Below are positions 1-8,195 of a DNA stretch of 64,000 nucleotides, in pieces (position 1 is the first letter of the stretch; the number at the start of each line of letters is the position of its first letter). Origin of the DNA: Streptomyces filipinensis. GTDB lineage: Bacteria > Actinomycetota > Actinomycetes > Streptomycetales > Streptomycetaceae. The position numbers and the translations under genes were made by a program. The stretch spans positions 62,001 to 126,000 of the forward strand of contig NZ_BMTD01000016.1 of NCBI RefSeq assembly GCF_014649495.1, written 5' to 3'. Below the pieces are notes generated by a model that searched no databases, had not been told where the DNA came from, and was given only the letters and a program-made list of their open reading frames with translations.

Positions 1-1
1 C

Positions 2-292
2 ATGGGGATGACCGGACGGCAGATGCTGCTGCGCGTGGAGCTGCCCCTCGCGCTGCCGATGGTCCTGAACGGGGTGCGGATCGCTGCCGTCCAGCTCGTC
101 GCCACCGCCACCATCGCCGCGCTCGCGGGCGGCGGCGGCCTCGGCCGGATCATCACCGCCGGCTTCAACCTCGCCAGCACGCCCCAGGTCGTCGCGGGCG
201 CCCTGCTCGTCGCCGGGTTCGCACTCGTCGTCGAGGGCGTCTTCGAACTCGCAGAGAGGCTGGCACCGACCTGGACGAGGGCCGGCCGGTGA
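2..292 (+). CDS. Quaternary-amine ABC transporter permease, C-terminal part (partial)
   Basis: This is the last 96 residues of a permease subunit of the ProW/OpuCB type, which imports glycine betaine, choline or related osmoprotectants. The gene starts left of the window, so the ATG at 2 is only the first visible methionine. Residues 1-25 (GMTGRQMLLRVELPLALP) match the EAA loop that docks the permease on its ATPase. A glycine-rich turn (GGGGLG) and two hydrophobic spans at about 28-45 and 60-85 follow. The stop overlaps the first possible start of the binding-protein gene (GTGA, 289-292), so the two are probably co-transcribed. Confidence 0.85.
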   Translation: MGMTGRQMLLRVELPLALPMVLNGVRIAAVQLVATATIAALAGGGGLGRIITAGFNLASTPQVVAGALLVAGFALVVEGVFELAERLAPTWTRAGR

Positions 293-420
293 GAAGAGCT
301 CCCGCCGGCGCGGGGCGGCTGGCGAGCAGAGCGGCTGCCGCTCCGGGGCGGCAGGTGAGGAGAGATCCCGCCTGCCCGGGGTGGCCGGTGCGGAGAGCCT
401 CTGCCGGACCAGGGGCGCCG
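289..420 (+). repeat. Four in-phase 33-bp tandem repeats before the binding-protein start
   Basis: Four degenerate 33-bp units lie at 289-321, 322-354, 355-387 and 388-420. Units 1, 3 and 4 begin with an in-frame GTG, unit 2 with GCG, and all continue with a GAG-AGAG-like stretch and a run of G near the end. Translated, they give the 11-residue pattern (V/A)(R/S)R-x-x-A-x-x-G-x-x. The preferred start at 421 begins with the same eight bases as unit 1 (GTGAGAAG), so the array looks like expansion of the gene's own start region. The units keep the reading frame, so one long N-terminus remains possible. Confidence 0.7.
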
Positions 421-1356
421 GTGAGAAGGATCTTCGCGGTGGTCGCCCTCCTCACGGCCACCGCCTGCTCCACGGGCCCCTCCCTGGAGGACCGCGGGCA
501 GGTCACCGCGCCGCCCGGTGACCGTCACCACCTGACCATCGGCTCGGCCGGCTTCACGGAGAGCGATCTGCTCGCCCAGATGTACGCACAGCTGCTGAAC
601 CAGGCCGGCTACAAGACCTCCATCCTCACGGTCGCCAACCGGGAGCTGTACGAACCGGCGCTGGAGTCCGGCCAGATCGACGTCGTGCCCGAGTACGCGG
701 CCACCTTCGCCGACTGGCTGAACGCCAGGACCCACGGCGCCGACGCGAAACCGGTCGGCTCACCCGACCTCGCCACCACCATGAAGGCCCTGCGCACGCT
801 CGCCACGCCCCGCGGGCTCACCGTCCTTCCGCCGGGCCGGGCGGTCGACCAGAACGCCTTCGCCGTCAGCGCCGCCTACGCCCGCGCGCACGGCCTCACG
901 ACCCTCAGCGACCTGGGCGCCGCCAAGCTGAAGGTGCGGCTCGCGGCAGGGGACGAGTGCGTGCAACGCCCGTACTGCGAACCGGGCCTGAGGAAGGTGT
1001 ACGGCATCGACATCACCGGCGTCGACCCCAAGGGCGTCGGCACCACCCAGGCGAAGCGGGCCGTGCAGGACGGCCGGGACCAGATGGTGCTGACCACCAC
1101 CACGGACGCCACGCTCGACTCCTTCGGCCTGGTCCTGCTCGCCGACGACAGGCACCTGCAGAACGCCGACTACCTGGTCCCGGTCGTCAACCGCTCCCGG
1201 GCCGGCAGCGACCGCGTGGCCAAGGCGCTCGGCAGGCTCAACGACGTCCTCACCACGCGCGACCTGGCCGGGATGAACCAGCAGGTCGACGGCTGGCGGC
1301 GGCTGCCCGCCGACGTGGCCCGCACCTACCTGAAGGACAAGGGCCTGCTGACGTAG
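421..1356 (+). CDS. Glycine betaine/choline-type substrate-binding lipoprotein
   Basis: This is the extracellular binding protein of the quaternary-amine importer (ProX/OpuCC family). From the GTG at 421 the product is 311 residues. It opens with a short lipoprotein signal (VRR, then a hydrophobic stretch ending LTATAC), so Cys16 would be lipidated. The mature part has the family pattern: TIGSAGFTESDLLAQMYAQLL near the start, VVPEYAATFADWL, and a late NADYLVPVVNRS. An in-frame GTG at 289 would add 44 residues of repeats before the signal and block a normal n-region, so 421 is preferred; 388 is also possible. A weak AGGGG ribosome site precedes 421. Confidence 0.82.
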   Translation: MRRIFAVVALLTATACSTGPSLEDRGQVTAPPGDRHHLTIGSAGFTESDLLAQMYAQLLNQAGYKTSILTVANRELYEPALESGQIDVVPEYAATFADWLNARTHGADAKPVGSPDLATTMKALRTLATPRGLTVLPPGRAVDQNAFAVSAAYARAHGLTTLSDLGAAKLKVRLAAGDECVQRPYCEPGLRKVYGIDITGVDPKGVGTTQAKRAVQDGRDQMVLTTTTDATLDSFGLVLLADDRHLQNADYLVPVVNRSRAGSDRVAKALGRLNDVLTTRDLAGMNQQVDGWRRLPADVARTYLKDKGLLT

Positions 1357-1385
1357 CGGGGAACGGAACCCCGGGCCGGGCGGCG

Positions 1386-2540
1386 TCAGGCGTCCGCCAC
1401 CGAGTCGAACGGCACCTGTCCCCGCGTCACACCCCGCGCGTCCGCGTCCACCGAACGGCGCAGCGCCTCGTGCAGCTTCGCCGGGGTGAGCACACCGAGG
1501 AAGCGGGCGCCGTCCAGGACCGCGACCCATCCGGCGTCGTACTGGAGCATCACCCCGAACGCCTGCTTCAGCGGCGCGCCCACCGGCACCCAGGCGGTCA
1601 TCCGGTGGGCCAGATCCCCGACCCGGCCGCCCGCCGACAGATCCTCGATGCCGGCCCAGCCGTGCAGATCCCCGTGTGCGTCGAGCACGACCGCCCACCG
1701 CGCGCCCTCGGCGCGCAGCCGCTCGACGGCCCGTTCGGCGGGCTCGTCCAGCCGGGCCACGGGCGGCTGCTCCAGGTCGTCCGGCTCGATCGGGGTGACC
1801 GACAGCCGCTTCAGCCCCCGGTCCGCGCCCACGAAACCGGCCACGTACGCGGTCGCGGGCGCCCCGAGCACCGCGCCCGGCGTGTCGAACTGCTCGATCC
1901 GGCCCTGTCCGTAGACGGCGATGCGGTCCCCGAGCCGGACGGCCTCCTCGATGTCGTGCGTGACCAGCAGCACCGTCTTGCGCACGGCGGCCTGCATGCG
2001 CAGGAACTCGTCCTGCAGCTGCTCGCGCACCACCGGATCGACCGCGCCGAACGGCTCGTCCATCAGCAGCACCGGCGGATCCGCCGCGAGCGCCCGCGCC
2101 ACGCCGACCCGCTGCCGCTGGCCGCCGGACAGCTGTTCCGGGTAGCGGGGTCCGTACCTCCGTGGGTCGAGTCCCACCAGATCGAGCAGTTCGGCGGCCC
2201 GCGCCCGTGCCCTGGCGCGCTTCCAGCCGAGCAGGGCGGGCACGGTCGCGGTGTTGTCCAGGACGGTACGGTGCGGGAAGAGGCCCACCTGCTGGATGAC
2301 GTACCCGATACGGCGGCGCAGCCGCACCGGATCGACGCCGGCGATGTCCTCGCCGTCGACCAGGATCCGGCCTCGGGTCGGCTCGATCAGCCGGTTCACC
2401 ATCATCATGGTCGTCGTCTTGCCGCAGCCCGACGGGCCGACGAGCGTGACCAGCTCCCCCTGGGCCACCTCGAAGGAGAGGTCGTCCACGGCCGTCGTAC
2501 CGTCCGGATACCGCTTGGTGACGTGCTCGAACCGGATCAT
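1386..2540 (-). CDS. Quaternary-amine ABC transporter ATPase with CBS domains
   Basis: This is a 384-residue ATPase of the ProV/OpuCA family that powers osmoprotectant uptake at the inner face of the membrane. Visible motifs are Walker A GPSGCGKTTT, the signature LSGGQRQRVGVARAL, Walker B VLLMDEPFGAVDP and the H-loop histidine in LLVTHDIEEA. A C-terminal half with two weak CBS-like repeats (about residues 255-375) follows; in the family these sense ionic strength. It is encoded convergently to the permease and binding protein, with 29 bp between the two stops, which is unusual because these subunits are normally co-directional. Pairing with those neighbours is inferred. Confidence 0.9.
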   Translation of the reverse strand: MIRFEHVTKRYPDGTTAVDDLSFEVAQGELVTLVGPSGCGKTTTMMMVNRLIEPTRGRILVDGEDIAGVDPVRLRRRIGYVIQQVGLFPHRTVLDNTATVPALLGWKRARARARAAELLDLVGLDPRRYGPRYPEQLSGGQRQRVGVARALAADPPVLLMDEPFGAVDPVVREQLQDEFLRMQAAVRKTVLLVTHDIEEAVRLGDRIAVYGQGRIEQFDTPGAVLGAPATAYVAGFVGADRGLKRLSVTPIEPDDLEQPPVARLDEPAERAVERLRAEGARWAVVLDAHGDLHGWAGIEDLSAGGRVGDLAHRMTAWVPVGAPLKQAFGVMLQYDAGWVAVLDGARFLGVLTPAKLHEALRRSVDADARGVTRGQVPFDSVADA

Positions 2541-2691
2541 TCCCTCACGCTAACGGTGCCGTCCCCGGCATGCCCTCCGAAACATCCGCAGCTACCCGGA
2601 CAGCTTCACTCGTCGATCGCTCCGCATCGATCGGACGGTGTGGCGGGCGCCGCGCCCGCCCACCCGGCGACACCGCCGGCGGAGCGCCCGC

Positions 2692-3333
2692 TCAGCTCAG
2701 CAGGATCACTTCCAGCGTGCGCGGACCGTGCACCCCCTCCACCCGGTCCAGCTCGATGTCACTGGTGGCCGACGGGCCGGAGATCCAGGTCAACGGGCGT
2801 GCCGGGTCCAGGCGTTCGAGAGCCTCCGGGACCGAGGAGACGACCTGGCCGGGCACGCGCACCACACAGATGTGATGGTCCGGGACGAGCGAGATGCGGC
2901 GCCGGCCCTGGTCGGAGGAGCCGTCCAGGACGATCGTGCCGGTCTCGGCGATCGCCACCGCACACCCCGTCACCACGCTGTCCACCCGGTCCAGGCGCTG
3001 CGGTGTGTGCTCCGCCCGGTCGTGGATCCGCGCCACGTCCGCGGCGGCCGTCCACCGCGTCGGCAGCCCGGACGGCACCAGCACCTCCCGCGCGCCGCGC
3101 TCGGCCAGCAGCCGCATGACGAGCAGCGGCAGTCCCTCCGCGTCGGCGCGGTGCACGACCGCCCGGTAGTCCGCCAGGTTCTCGGCCAGCAGCTCCACCG
3201 TCTGCTCCGGCGTCCGCTCCCCGTGCACGCGCAGGTGGTCCCGGGGCACCGCTTCCCCGTACGGCCGCTCGTCCGGTGTCACATCGGCGAGCGCCCGCCG
3301 CACCCGTCCCAGGATCCTGTCCCTGCTGCTCAC
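2692..3333 (-). CDS. lutC: LutC, lactate utilization protein C (LUD domain)
   Basis: This is the third subunit of the LutABC L-lactate-oxidising iron-sulfur complex, which converts lactate to pyruvate. The 213-residue product is mostly a LUD domain, with the family hallmarks AIAETGTIVLDGSS and RRISLVPDHHICVV. The GTG start at 3333 overlaps the stop of lutB by 4 bp (GTGA), so it is translationally coupled. The start is chosen for that overlap and because the product then begins at the usual family N-terminus (SSRDRILGRVRRAL). Confidence 0.92.
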   Translation of the reverse strand: MSSRDRILGRVRRALADVTPDERPYGEAVPRDHLRVHGERTPEQTVELLAENLADYRAVVHRADAEGLPLLVMRLLAERGAREVLVPSGLPTRWTAAADVARIHDRAEHTPQRLDRVDSVVTGCAVAIAETGTIVLDGSSDQGRRRISLVPDHHICVVRVPGQVVSSVPEALERLDPARPLTWISGPSATSDIELDRVEGVHGPRTLEVILLS

Positions 3334-4808
3334 TCTGCGCCGTCCCTTCCGGCGCGGGTGCGCTGCCACCAGTCCCGGAACGGCTCCGCCGGCACGGCCG
3401 GCAGATCCCGGGTGCCGCTCCACGCCCTGCCCGGGCCGGGCAGCGTACGGGGGTGCAGCCGGCGGGTGCGGGAGGCGAGCCGCTGACCGGCGCGCAGGGT
3501 GCCGGGGTGGGCGAACGCCCAGCGTGCCGCGCGCATCGCCGCCCGCTCGGCCGCGTGCCCGCGGGCGGGCTTGAGCACCACCTTGTTGCCCTGCCGGACC
3601 GCGGGGCCGCCCTCGACGACCCGCTCCCGCAGATGCACCAGCACCTCGGGGATGTCGATGGCGACCGGGCACACCTCGTAGCAGGCGCCGCACAGACTCG
3701 ACGCGTACGGCAGCGAGGCGTCGATCTCGCTCGCCGTGCCCCGCAGCTGGGGGCTGAGGATCGCGCCGATCGGGCCCGGGTAGACCGAGCCGTAGGCGTG
3801 CCCGCCGGCCCGCTCGTAGACGGGGCAGACGTTCAGGCAGGCCGAGCAGCGGATGCAGCGCAGGGCCTGGCGGCCCACCTGGTCGGCGAGGGCGTCGGTG
3901 CGGCCGTTGTCGAGCAGGACCAGGTGGAAGGCCCGGGGCCCGTCCTCGTCCGTCGTGCCGGTCCACATGCTCGTGTACGGGTTCATGCGCTCGGCGGTGG
4001 AGGAGCGCGGCAGGGTCTGCAGGAAGACCTCAAGGTCCCGCCAGGTCGGCACGATCTTCTCGATGCCGACGACCGAGATCAGCGTCTCGGGGAGGGTCAG
4101 ACACATCCGGCCGTTGCCCTCGGACTCGACGACCACCAGGGTGCCGGTCTCGGCGACCATGAAGTTGGCGCCGGAGATGCCGACCCTGGCCCGCAGGAAC
4201 TTCTCGCGCAGGTGCAGCCGGGCCGCCTCGGCGAGCTCGGCGGGCGTGTCGGTCAGGTCCTCGGGAGCCGGGCGGCCCCACGCGCCCATCTCGGAGCGGA
4301 AGACGTCCCGGATCTCCCCCCGGTTGCGGTGGATGGCCGGCACCAGGATGTGCGAGGGCCGGTCCTTGCCCAACTGCACGATCAGCTCGGCGAGATCGGT
4401 CTCGTAGGCGTGGATGCCCTCCGCGAGAAGGGCCTCGTTGAGCCCGATCTCCTGCGTGGCCATCGACTTGACCTTGACGACCTCCGACTCGCCGGTCGCC
4501 TTCACCAGGTCCGCGACGATGCGGTTGGCCTCCTCGGCGTCGGCGGCCCAGTGGACCGTGCCGCCCGCCGCGGTGACCGACTCCTCCAACTGCTCCAGAT
4601 ACCGGTCGAGATGGCGCAGGGTGTGGTCCTTGATCCGGCGGCCCGCCTCGCGCAGCGCCGGCCAGTCGTCCAACTCGGCGACCGCGCGGGCCCGTTTGGC
4701 GCGGATGGTGTGCGTGGCGTGCCGCAGGTTGCCCCGCAGGGTGGCGTTGTGGACCGCCGCGCGCGCCGCCTCAGGAAAGGCCGGCATGCCGACGAACGTT
4801 CCGCTCAT
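3330..4808 (-). CDS. lutB: LutB, iron-sulfur lactate utilization protein
   Basis: This is a 492-residue LutB subunit with an N-terminal LUD-type domain and a C-terminal ferredoxin-like domain. Two 4Fe-4S ligand sets are visible: CIRCSACLNVCPVY and, about 45 residues later, CGACYEVCPVAIDIP. The motif NFMVAETGTLVVVESEGNGR marks the LUD domain. It overlaps lutA by 4 bp (ATGA) at its start and lutC by 4 bp at its end, giving a tightly coupled three-gene operon. The ATG at 4808 is chosen from this overlap; upstream in-frame sequence does not resemble the family. Confidence 0.94.
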   Translation of the reverse strand: MSGTFVGMPAFPEAARAAVHNATLRGNLRHATHTIRAKRARAVAELDDWPALREAGRRIKDHTLRHLDRYLEQLEESVTAAGGTVHWAADAEEANRIVADLVKATGESEVVKVKSMATQEIGLNEALLAEGIHAYETDLAELIVQLGKDRPSHILVPAIHRNRGEIRDVFRSEMGAWGRPAPEDLTDTPAELAEAARLHLREKFLRARVGISGANFMVAETGTLVVVESEGNGRMCLTLPETLISVVGIEKIVPTWRDLEVFLQTLPRSSTAERMNPYTSMWTGTTDEDGPRAFHLVLLDNGRTDALADQVGRQALRCIRCSACLNVCPVYERAGGHAYGSVYPGPIGAILSPQLRGTASEIDASLPYASSLCGACYEVCPVAIDIPEVLVHLRERVVEGGPAVRQGNKVVLKPARGHAAERAAMRAARWAFAHPGTLRAGQRLASRTRRLHPRTLPGPGRAWSGTRDLPAVPAEPFRDWWQRTRAGRDGAE

Positions 4809-5560
4809 GCCGCCGGTTCCTCCTCCGTGCTCGCCAGGATCTCCGCGATGTGCACCGGCCGCATGTCCGTCCGCAGCCGGCTCATCGTGCCGCCGATGTG
4901 CATCAGACAGGAGTTGTCGGCCGCGCACAGCACCTCCGCGCCCGTCGACTCGGCGGCGCGCACCTTGTCCGCGCCCATCGCCGCCGACACCTCGGCGTTC
5001 TTCAGCGCGAACGTGCCACCGAACCCGCAGCACTCCTCGGCACCCGGCAACTCGACCAGTTCCAGCCCCTTGACGGCCTCCAGGAGCCGGCGCGGCCGGT
5101 CGCCGAGGCCCAGGCCGCGCAGTCCGTGGCAGGTCGGGTGATAGGTGACCGTGTGCGGGTAGCAGGCGCCCACATCCGTCACGCCCAGCACATCCACCAG
5201 GAACTCCGTCAGCTCGTACGTCTTGTGCACCACCGGCGCCAGGGTCCGTGCCAGTGAGTCCCCGCGCCCCTCGGCCCTGGCCCGCTCGCCCATCCGCGGA
5301 TACAGCTCCCGCACCATCGCCCCGCAGGAGCCGGACGGGGTCACGATCGCCTCGTACCCCCGGAAGACATCGGAGAAGTGCCGGGCCAGCGGCTCGGCCT
5401 CGTGCCGGTAACCGGTGTTGTAGTGCGCCTGTCCGCAGCAGCTCTGGCCCATCGGGAAGTCGACGTCGACACCCAGCCTGGTCAGCAGTTTCACCACGGC
5501 CCGGCCGGTGTCCGGATAGAGCGTGTCGTTGACACAGGTCAGGAACAGGGCGACACGCAT
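4805..5560 (-). CDS. lutA: LutA, CCG-domain lactate utilization protein
   Basis: This is a 251-residue (Fe-S)-binding subunit made of two cysteine-rich CCG domains of the type also found in heterodisulfide reductase and glycolate oxidase subunits. The first domain has SCCGQAHYN and the second EECCGFGGTFA. It starts MRVALFLTCVNDTLYP, the standard LutA N-terminus. It leads the lutABC operon. The ribosome site GAGGAG lies just before the ATG. No lut regulator is present beside it; a fragment of a rhamnulokinase gene lies directly upstream. Confidence 0.94.
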   Translation of the reverse strand: MRVALFLTCVNDTLYPDTGRAVVKLLTRLGVDVDFPMGQSCCGQAHYNTGYRHEAEPLARHFSDVFRGYEAIVTPSGSCGAMVRELYPRMGERARAEGRGDSLARTLAPVVHKTYELTEFLVDVLGVTDVGACYPHTVTYHPTCHGLRGLGLGDRPRRLLEAVKGLELVELPGAEECCGFGGTFALKNAEVSAAMGADKVRAAESTGAEVLCAADNSCLMHIGGTMSRLRTDMRPVHIAEILASTEEEPAA

Positions 5561-5682
5561 CGCGGCTCCTCGGGTCGGTCATCGGACGAGTGCAGGGTAG
5601 TGGGCGGACACTGCCGGGGGGAGACGGCCTCGCCGTGGACGGCGTCCTCACCGGGTGGCGAGCCGCGCCTCGGCCTCCACCC

Positions 5683-5832
5683 CGGCCGCAGCACGCCGGC
5701 CGGATCACCGGGCTGCCGCAGCGGCGCGAGCAGCCCGAGGCCGACACCGAGCCGCTCCGCCACGCCGTACGCCCAGTCGCGTGTCCGGGGATCGATCAGC
5801 CGGGTGGCCGAGGCGTCGGTCAGCTCGGTGCC
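5683..5832 (-). pseudogene. rhaB: Remnant of a rhamnulokinase-type FGGY kinase
   Basis: On the strand of lutA, about 120 bp upstream of it, 50 codons translate to a peptide containing TDASATRLIDPRTRDWA and APLRQPGDPAGVLRP. This matches the segment of rhamnulokinases where a T-x-A-(S/T)-x-T-x-L motif is followed by an R-D-W helix and a P-G-x-x-x-G turn near the end of the first kinase fold. Neither the ATP-binding N-terminus nor the second half is present, and similarity stops abruptly on both sides. L-rhamnose breakdown yields lactaldehyde and lactate, so a kinase next to lutABC makes sense; this looks like a decayed internal fragment. Confidence 0.55.
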
Positions 5833-6000
5833 CTGCTCGCGGCTGGTGGTGCGCCGTTCCAGGCTCGTCGCACGCTGAGCCGTATCCCGGCCGGGCGCTG
5901 ACCGGAAGTTCAGTAACAATCCATGATCCCAGGGGTCGGCGCGCGGCCGGTCATGTGCTGAACTTGGGATGCGTCCGTCCCACCCGTCCGGAGAGACCCG

Positions 6001-7302
6001 TTGAGCCTCAGCTACCGCCAGCCCGGCGTCATCCTCACCGACCGCCGCTTCACCGTGCCCCTCGACCACGCCGACCCGGGAGGGGAGAGGATCGAGCTGT
6101 ACGCCCGCGAGGCGGTGGCGAGCGACAAGGCAGGACAGGAGCTGCCCTGGCTGCTGTATCTCCAGGGCGGCCCGGGCTTCGGGGCGAATCGTTTCGTCGG
6201 ACGTCAGGCGTGGCTCGACCGGGCCTTGCAGGACTACCGGGTCCTGCTGCTCGACCAGCGCGGCACCGGAAGCTCGACGCCCGCCAACCGGCAGACGCTC
6301 CCGCTGCGCGGCGGCCCCGCCGCGCAGGCCGACTACCTCACCCGGTTCCGCGCCGACTCCATCGTCCGGGACTGCGAGACCATCCGCCCCGAGGTCACCG
6401 GCGGCGCCCCGTGGACCGTGCTGGGCCAGAGCTTCGGCGGCTTCTGCACGGTGTCGTACCTCTCCCACGCCCCCGAGGGCCTCGCCACCGCCGTCATCAC
6501 CGGCGGCCTGCCCTCCCTGCAGGCCCACGCCGACGACGTCTACCGCGCGGCCTACCCGCGCACCGAACGCAAGGTCACCGCGCACTACGCCCGCTACCCG
6601 CAGGACGTGGAACGCGCCCGCCGGATCGCCGACCACCTCCTCAGCCGCGACGTGGTCCTCCCGAACGGCTACCGGTTCACCGTCGAGGCCTTCCAGTCCC
6701 TCGGACTGATGCTCGGCATGAGCGACGGCAGCCACCGGCTGCACCACCTCCTGGAGGACGCCTTCGTGCGCACACCGGGTGGCCACGAACTGTCGGACGC
6801 CTTCCAGGAGCAGGCCCAGTCCCTGCTGTCGCACGCCGCGCACCCCCTCTACGCGCTCGTCCACGAGTCGATCTACGGCCAGGACGCCCGCCCGACCGCA
6901 TGGGCCGCCGAGCGGATCCGCGCCGAGTTCCCGCAGTTCGACGCGGCCAAGGCGCTCGCCGGAGACACACCGGTCCTCTTCACCGGCGAGACGGTCCACC
7001 CGTGGATGTTCGAGACCGACCCGGCGCTGCGCCCGCTGCGCGAGACGGCCGGCCTGCTCGCCGCCCGCACCGACTGGCAGCCCCTGTACGACCCCGCCCG
7101 CCTCGCCGCCAACGACGTCCCGGTCGCCGCCGCGGTCTTCCACGACGACATGTACGTCGACGCCGCCCACTCCCTGCAGACCGCCCGCGCGGTCCGGGGC
7201 CTGCGCACCTGGGTCACCGACGAGTTCGAACACGACGGTCTCCGCGTGGGCGCACCGCGGGTCCTGGACCGCCTGCTGGCACTGGCACGCGACGAGGTCT
7301 GA
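6001..7302 (+). CDS. Prolyl iminopeptidase-like alpha/beta hydrolase
   Basis: This is a 433-residue cytoplasmic hydrolase of the proline iminopeptidase (S33) type, which removes N-terminal proline or hydrolyses related amides. It has the oxyanion motif LQGGPGFG (about 54-61), the diagnostic DQRGTGSS (85-92), and the nucleophile elbow GQSFGG with Ser144. The late FEHDGLRVG supplies the likely catalytic histidine. A TTG start is used; GGAGAG at 5990-5995 is a good ribosome site. No signal peptide. A hairpin follows the stop. Peptide specificity cannot be read from the sequence. Confidence 0.85.
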   Translation: MSLSYRQPGVILTDRRFTVPLDHADPGGERIELYAREAVASDKAGQELPWLLYLQGGPGFGANRFVGRQAWLDRALQDYRVLLLDQRGTGSSTPANRQTLPLRGGPAAQADYLTRFRADSIVRDCETIRPEVTGGAPWTVLGQSFGGFCTVSYLSHAPEGLATAVITGGLPSLQAHADDVYRAAYPRTERKVTAHYARYPQDVERARRIADHLLSRDVVLPNGYRFTVEAFQSLGLMLGMSDGSHRLHHLLEDAFVRTPGGHELSDAFQEQAQSLLSHAAHPLYALVHESIYGQDARPTAWAAERIRAEFPQFDAAKALAGDTPVLFTGETVHPWMFETDPALRPLRETAGLLAARTDWQPLYDPARLAANDVPVAAAVFHDDMYVDAAHSLQTARAVRGLRTWVTDEFEHDGLRVGAPRVLDRLLALARDEV

Positions 7303-7308
7303 GGCGGC

Positions 7309-7330
7309 GCCCCGCGAAGCAGCGCGGGGC
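7309..7330 (+). terminator. GC-rich hairpin after the iminopeptidase gene
   Basis: An 8-bp perfect stem (GCCCCGCG / CGCGGGGC) with a 6-nt loop begins six bases after the stop at 7302. There is no T tract, as is usual in this genus. It ends about ten bases before the -35 box of the next promoter. Confidence 0.5.
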
Positions 7331-7339
7331 CGCGCCGGG

Positions 7340-7370
7340 TTGACCCTCCCCTTACGTCAGGCTTGAGGCT
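7340..7370 (+). promoter_or_regulatory. MerR-type promoter with dyad operator
   Basis: TTGACC (7340-7345) is a near-consensus -35 box, and a weak -10 (GAGGCT, 7365-7370) follows after 19 bp, the long spacer typical of promoters that MerR proteins activate by twisting DNA. The spacer holds the near-palindrome CCTTACGTCAGG (7350-7361), and outer arms CCTC (7345-7348) and GAGG (7365-7368) extend it. The MerR-family gene starts 25 bp downstream, so autoregulation is likely. Confidence 0.6.
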
Positions 7371-7394
7371 GTGAGCGGACGAAAGGGCGGACAC

Positions 7395-8195
7395 ATGGGC
7401 TACGCGGTGGGGGAGGTGGCGGCGTTCGCGGGGGTGACCGTGCGGACGCTGCACCACTACGACAAGCACGGCCTGCTCTCACCCGGCGAACGCAGCCGCG
7501 CCGGCTACCGCTCCTACGGCGACGCCGACCTGGCCCGGCTCCAGCAGATCCTCTTCTACCGCGAACTGGGCTTCCCGCTCGACGAGATCGCCCTCATCCT
7601 GCGCGACCCGCAGGCCAACGCCCTGCACCAGCTGCGGGCGCGGCAGCGGCAGTTGCGCGAGGAGATCCACCGGCTGGAGCGCCTCGCCGAGGTGGCCGAA
7701 CAGGCCATCGAGGTGCAGCGCACCGGGGTGGCGCTCACCCCCGAGGAGCGCTTCGAGGTCTTCGGCGAGATCTCCTTCGACCTCAGCTACGCCACCCAGG
7801 CACAGCAGAAGTGGCAGCACTCGGCGGCGTACCGCGAGGCGATGGCACGGGCCGGGGCCCACACCAAGGAGGACTGGCGGCAGCTCATGAACGAGGCCGC
7901 CGCCTGGCGGGGCGAGCTGCTCGCCGCCTTCGACGCGCACGAACCCGCCGACGGGGAGCGGGCGATGGCCCTCGCCGAGGAGCACCGCCGCCATCTCACC
8001 CGCTGGTTCGCCCCGTGCCCGCCGGACATGCACCGGCGCATCGCGGACGACCTCATCGCCGACCCGCGCGCCTTCGCCCTCCTCGTCCCGCCGTCCCACG
8101 GCCGGCCCGGCCTCGCCGCCTACACCGGCAAGGCGATCCACGCCAACGCCGCCCGCCACGACGGCTCCCGCACCGATTCCGAGGAGCACCCATGA
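7395..8195 (+). CDS. TipA-type MerR transcriptional activator
   Basis: This is a 266-residue regulator with an N-terminal MerR winged helix (YAVGEVAAFAGVTVRTLHHY), a dimerisation coiled coil at about 75-110 and a C-terminal TipAS-type antibiotic-sensing domain (EERFEVFGE onward). In TipA the sensor domain traps thiopeptides through a cysteine; here Cys208 in FAPCPPDMHRRI sits at the comparable place. The ATG at 7395, preceded by GAAAGGG, is preferred over an in-frame GTG at 7371 that would lie at or before the predicted transcription start. The stop overlaps the start of the glycosyltransferase gene (ATGA), so both are made together. Confidence 0.88.
   Translation: MGYAVGEVAAFAGVTVRTLHHYDKHGLLSPGERSRAGYRSYGDADLARLQQILFYRELGFPLDEIALILRDPQANALHQLRARQRQLREEIHRLERLAEVAEQAIEVQRTGVALTPEERFEVFGEISFDLSYATQAQQKWQHSAAYREAMARAGAHTKEDWRQLMNEAAAWRGELLAAFDAHEPADGERAMALAEEHRRHLTRWFAPCPPDMHRRIADDLIADPRAFALLVPPSHGRPGLAAYTGKAIHANAARHDGSRTDSEEHP

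Noticed and set aside
289..420. Full 355-residue frame for the binding protein starting at 289
   Set aside because: The added 44 residues are tandem repeats before a normal lipoprotein signal; a signal that deep would not work. Kept as repeats, with 421 as the start.
760..1698. Long open frames antisense to the binding protein and ATPase genes
   Set aside because: Products are G/R/A-rich with no domain, and they mirror the GC-rich third positions of the real genes. The same holds for most long opposite-strand frames in the window, for example 5539-7233, 21988-25743 beyond 22629, and 59942-60895.
2692..3966. LutC extended to 424 residues
   Set aside because: The extra N-terminal part is a shadow of lutB in another frame; the GTG at 3333 overlaps the lutB stop and gives the normal LutC length.
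5590..5901. Forward-strand gene in the gap before the iminopeptidase
   Set aside because: No ribosome site and no recognisable product; the only homology-like signal is on the - strand (kinase remnant).
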